Assembly: GCA_016207625.1 (NCBI GenBank) | Contig: JACQPF010000391.1 | Coordinates: 1 to 7,578, forward strand | DNA from: Elusimicrobiota bacterium | GTDB lineage: Bacteria; Elusimicrobiota; Elusimicrobia; FEN-1173 | DNA length: 7,578 bases | Direction: 5' to 3' | In this document: positions 6,150 through 7,578 of the stretch, piece after piece | Numbering within the stretch: position 1 is the first letter of the stretch | Layout: each line of letters starts with the position of its first letter | Notes under the pieces: generated by a model | What the model was told of the DNA's origin: nothing | Database searches by the model: none | What the model saw: the letters and a program-made list of their open reading frames with translations, nothing else | Position numbers and translations under genes: made by a program

Positions 6150-7117
6150 GGTGCGCTCCCTTCGGTCCCGCCTTCGGCGGAGCGAAGCGTTTTCAAATAG
6201 GCGATCAATTGAACCAGTTCCTCTTCGCTGACCTGGTTCTCGAAAACGGGCATGATGGGCTGATAGCCGGCCACCATCTTGGCCCGGGGCCGCAGGACGG
6301 ATTCCCGGAGATAGCCCTCGTCGGCAATGACGGAGCGTCCGTTTTCCAATTGCACGCGCTTTCCATAGAGGTCTTGAAGGCCGGGCGCGCGCACCGTCAT
6401 CCCCGCGGTGGGGCCCGCCATGTGGCAGCCGGTGCATCCCAGCCGCTGGTAGAGGTTTTCCCCGGCCGACGCCAGGGGTTCGCGTCCCGTGGCGCCCTGG
6501 GCGAGCCAGGCCTCATAGTCCGGAGGCGATAGGGCGATCACCTGTCCCGCCATTTGGGAATGCTGGGTGCCGCAGTATTCCGCGCAGAAGAGGTGATGCG
6601 AACCGGCCCGGGTGGCCTCGAACCAGAGGGAGGTATAGCGGCCGGGAACCGCGTCCATCTTCACCCGGAACGCGGGGATGAACAGGCTGTGGATCACGTC
6701 CTCCGACGTGATGATGAGCCGCACGGGCTGGCCCAGGGGGACGTGCAGCTCGTTGATCTCCCGCTTTCCGTTCTGGTGCTGGAACTTCCACATCCATTGC
6801 CGCCCGACGACGTATACCGGGATGGCGTTGGCCGGGGGCTTGGCCATGGAAAGATAGATGACGGCGCCCCAAAAAAACATCGCCATGGCGATGATGAAGG
6901 GGATCACGATCCAAAGGATTTCCAGGCGCACGTCCACCCCGATCGCCTTGGGTTGCTCGTCCGCGGAACGGCGGCGGTACTTGACCGCGAAAAAAACAAT
7001 CAACGCGGCGATCAGGACCGAAAAAAAGACCGCCACGGCGATCAGAAAGAAATACAGCATGTCCACCCGCGGCGCCATGGTGGAGGCCTGTTCCGGAAAA
7101 AGAAGGGGCGCGGACAT
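6146..7117 (-). CDS. coxB: Cytochrome c oxidase subunit II with fused cytochrome c domain (caa3)
   Basis: This 323-residue subunit accepts electrons and passes them via CuA to heme a. It has two N-terminal transmembrane helices (about 20-45 and 66-90) and then a periplasmic cupredoxin domain. CuA ligands are H143, C178, E180 (backbone), C182, H186 and M189 in [12 protein letters not shown]. The aromatic electron-entry run RQWMWKFQ is at 106-113. A C-terminal cytochrome c domain has C228-T-G-C231-H232, with M289 in QPIMP as the likely axial ligand. That fusion defines the caa3 class, so the enzyme may take electrons directly from a quinol:cytochrome c reductase or alternative complex III. No cleavable signal peptide or lipobox is evident. 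The start directly abuts the SCO stop (TAG then ATG), with AGGAAGG eight bases upstream inside the SCO gene. Confidence 0.97.
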   Translation of the reverse strand: MSAPLLFPEQASTMAPRVDMLYFFLIAVAVFFSVLIAALIVFFAVKYRRRSADEQPKAIGVDVRLEILWIVIPFIIAMAMFFWGAVIYLSMAKPPANAIPVYVVGRQWMWKFQHQNGKREINELHVPLGQPVRLIITSEDVIHSLFIPAFRVKMDAVPGRYTSLWFEATRAGSHHLFCAEYCGTQHSQMAGQVIALSPPDYEAWLAQGATGREPLASAGENLYQRLGCTGCHMAGPTAGMTVRAPGLQDLYGKRVQLENGRSVIADEGYLRESVLRPRAKMVAGYQPIMPVFENQVSEEELVQLIAYLKTLRSAEGGTEGSAP

Positions 7118-7578
7118 CTATTGAGCCTTCCTCATGCGGCGTTCCCGCCGGAGCGTCACGGCGACGAAGGTCCCCAGCGCCAGGAGCGTGAACAGCCCGG
7201 CCGCGCGAAGGAGCCGGGTGATCGCCAAGCTGTATTTGCCCGTCTTGGGATCGTAGTGGTAGCAGAGCAGGAGGAGCTGGTCCACCGGCGAGCCGATCTT
7301 TCCGTCGGAGGCCTCCACGAGCGCCAGGCGCAGGTCCCGGGGCGAATGGCTGAGCCCGAAGAAATACCGGGACACCCGCCCCTCGGGCGTCAGCACGATG
7401 GCGCCCGAAGGATGGGCGTATTCCTTGGTCTCATGAACGTAGGCGTAGCGGAAGCCGACGGCGGCCGTCACCTCCCGGATCGCCTCCGGGCCGCCCGTCA
7501 GGAAAGTCCACCCGCTCTCCGCGCCGGGCCTCTGGTAACTTTGCAGGGTGATTTGTTTTTTCTCCGCCGCCTGTTCCG
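7118..7578 (-). CDS. SCO1/SenC-family copper chaperone with C-terminal membrane anchor, N-terminus outside window
   Basis: The last 152 residues of a SCO-family thioredoxin-fold protein are visible; the 5' end, including the expected CxxxC copper motif, lies beyond the right edge. The frame stays open to the edge, so an in-frame GTG at 7471 is internal and not the start. Seen: WTFLTGG near the start of the visible part, GFRYAYVHETKEYAHPSGAI with the conserved copper-ligand histidine (about visible residue 55), and VLTPEGRVSRYFFG. Unlike classical SCO1, it continues with a LLLLCYHYDPKTGKYS segment, a predicted helix (about 124-142) and a basic tail RRERRMRK, which should face the cytoplasm. 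SCO proteins help assemble CuA, which fits its place directly upstream of subunit II. The family is well supported; the exact role is inferred. Confidence 0.88.
   Translation of the reverse strand, partial: EQAAEKKQITLQSYQRPGAESGWTFLTGGPEAIREVTAAVGFRYAYVHETKEYAHPSGAIVLTPEGRVSRYFFGLSHSPRDLRLALVEASDGKIGSPVDQLLLLCYHYDPKTGKYSLAITRLLRAAGLFTLLALGTFVAVTLRRERRMRKAQ

Noticed and set aside
6150..6437. 96-residue N-terminal extension of subunit I
   Set aside because: The frame is open through the end of coxB but the translated extension is Arg/Gly/His-rich with no homology. The ATG at 6149 has a good ribosome-binding site and gives the normal family N-terminus.
7118..7471. A separate 117-residue gene starting at GTG 7471
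   Set aside because: The same frame stays open to the window edge and the extra residues contain SCO-family sequence (WTFLTGG), so it is the end of a larger gene.

Overview
All ten genes in this window lie on the minus strand and are tightly packed. Neighbours overlap by four bases (ATGA) at four junctions, and one pair abuts with no gap. The sequence is GC-rich overall, with an AT-rich dip around 3480-3600 and a lower-GC regulator gene beside it. It looks like a chromosomal segment from an aerobically respiring bacterium. I cannot place it to a phylum from sequence alone. No rRNA, tRNA, mobile element, CRISPR or long repeat is visible, and there is no gene-free stretch over 300 bases.

Region 1 (7578 down to 3588) is a caa3-type cytochrome c oxidase cluster in transcription order: SCO-family copper chaperone (5' end cut by the window), subunit II with a fused cytochrome c domain, subunit I, subunit III and a small subunit IV. 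Subunit I carries the helix-VI YSHP motif of A2-type heme-copper oxidases instead of the glutamate found in A1-type enzymes. Together they would form a membrane complex that passes electrons from its own fused cytochrome c through CuA and heme a to the heme a3/CuB site, reducing oxygen to water while pumping protons.

Region 2 (3587 down to 3513) is a short AT-rich intergenic segment. It has a near-consensus sigma70-type promoter with an extended -10 and, just downstream, overlapping inverted repeats that could be the operator for the regulator gene it drives.

Region 3 (3512 down to 1) is a sulfur-amino-acid operon: Rrf2/CymR-like regulator, cysteine synthase, a 69-residue ThiS-like sulfur carrier, a MetY-like O-acyl-homoserine sulfhydrylase, and a MoeB/ThiF-like E1 enzyme (3' end cut by the window). 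The combination of carrier, MetY and E1 matches the protein-thiocarboxylate route to homocysteine known from Wolinella succinogenes (HcyS/MetY/HcyF). The carrier ends in Gly-Gly-Gly-Arg, so a protease may be needed to expose the active diglycine. The expected JAMM protease is not in the window. The MetY ribosome-binding site is embedded in the codons for the carrier's glycine tail, next to a U UUU UUA heptamer whose -1 frame runs directly into metY.
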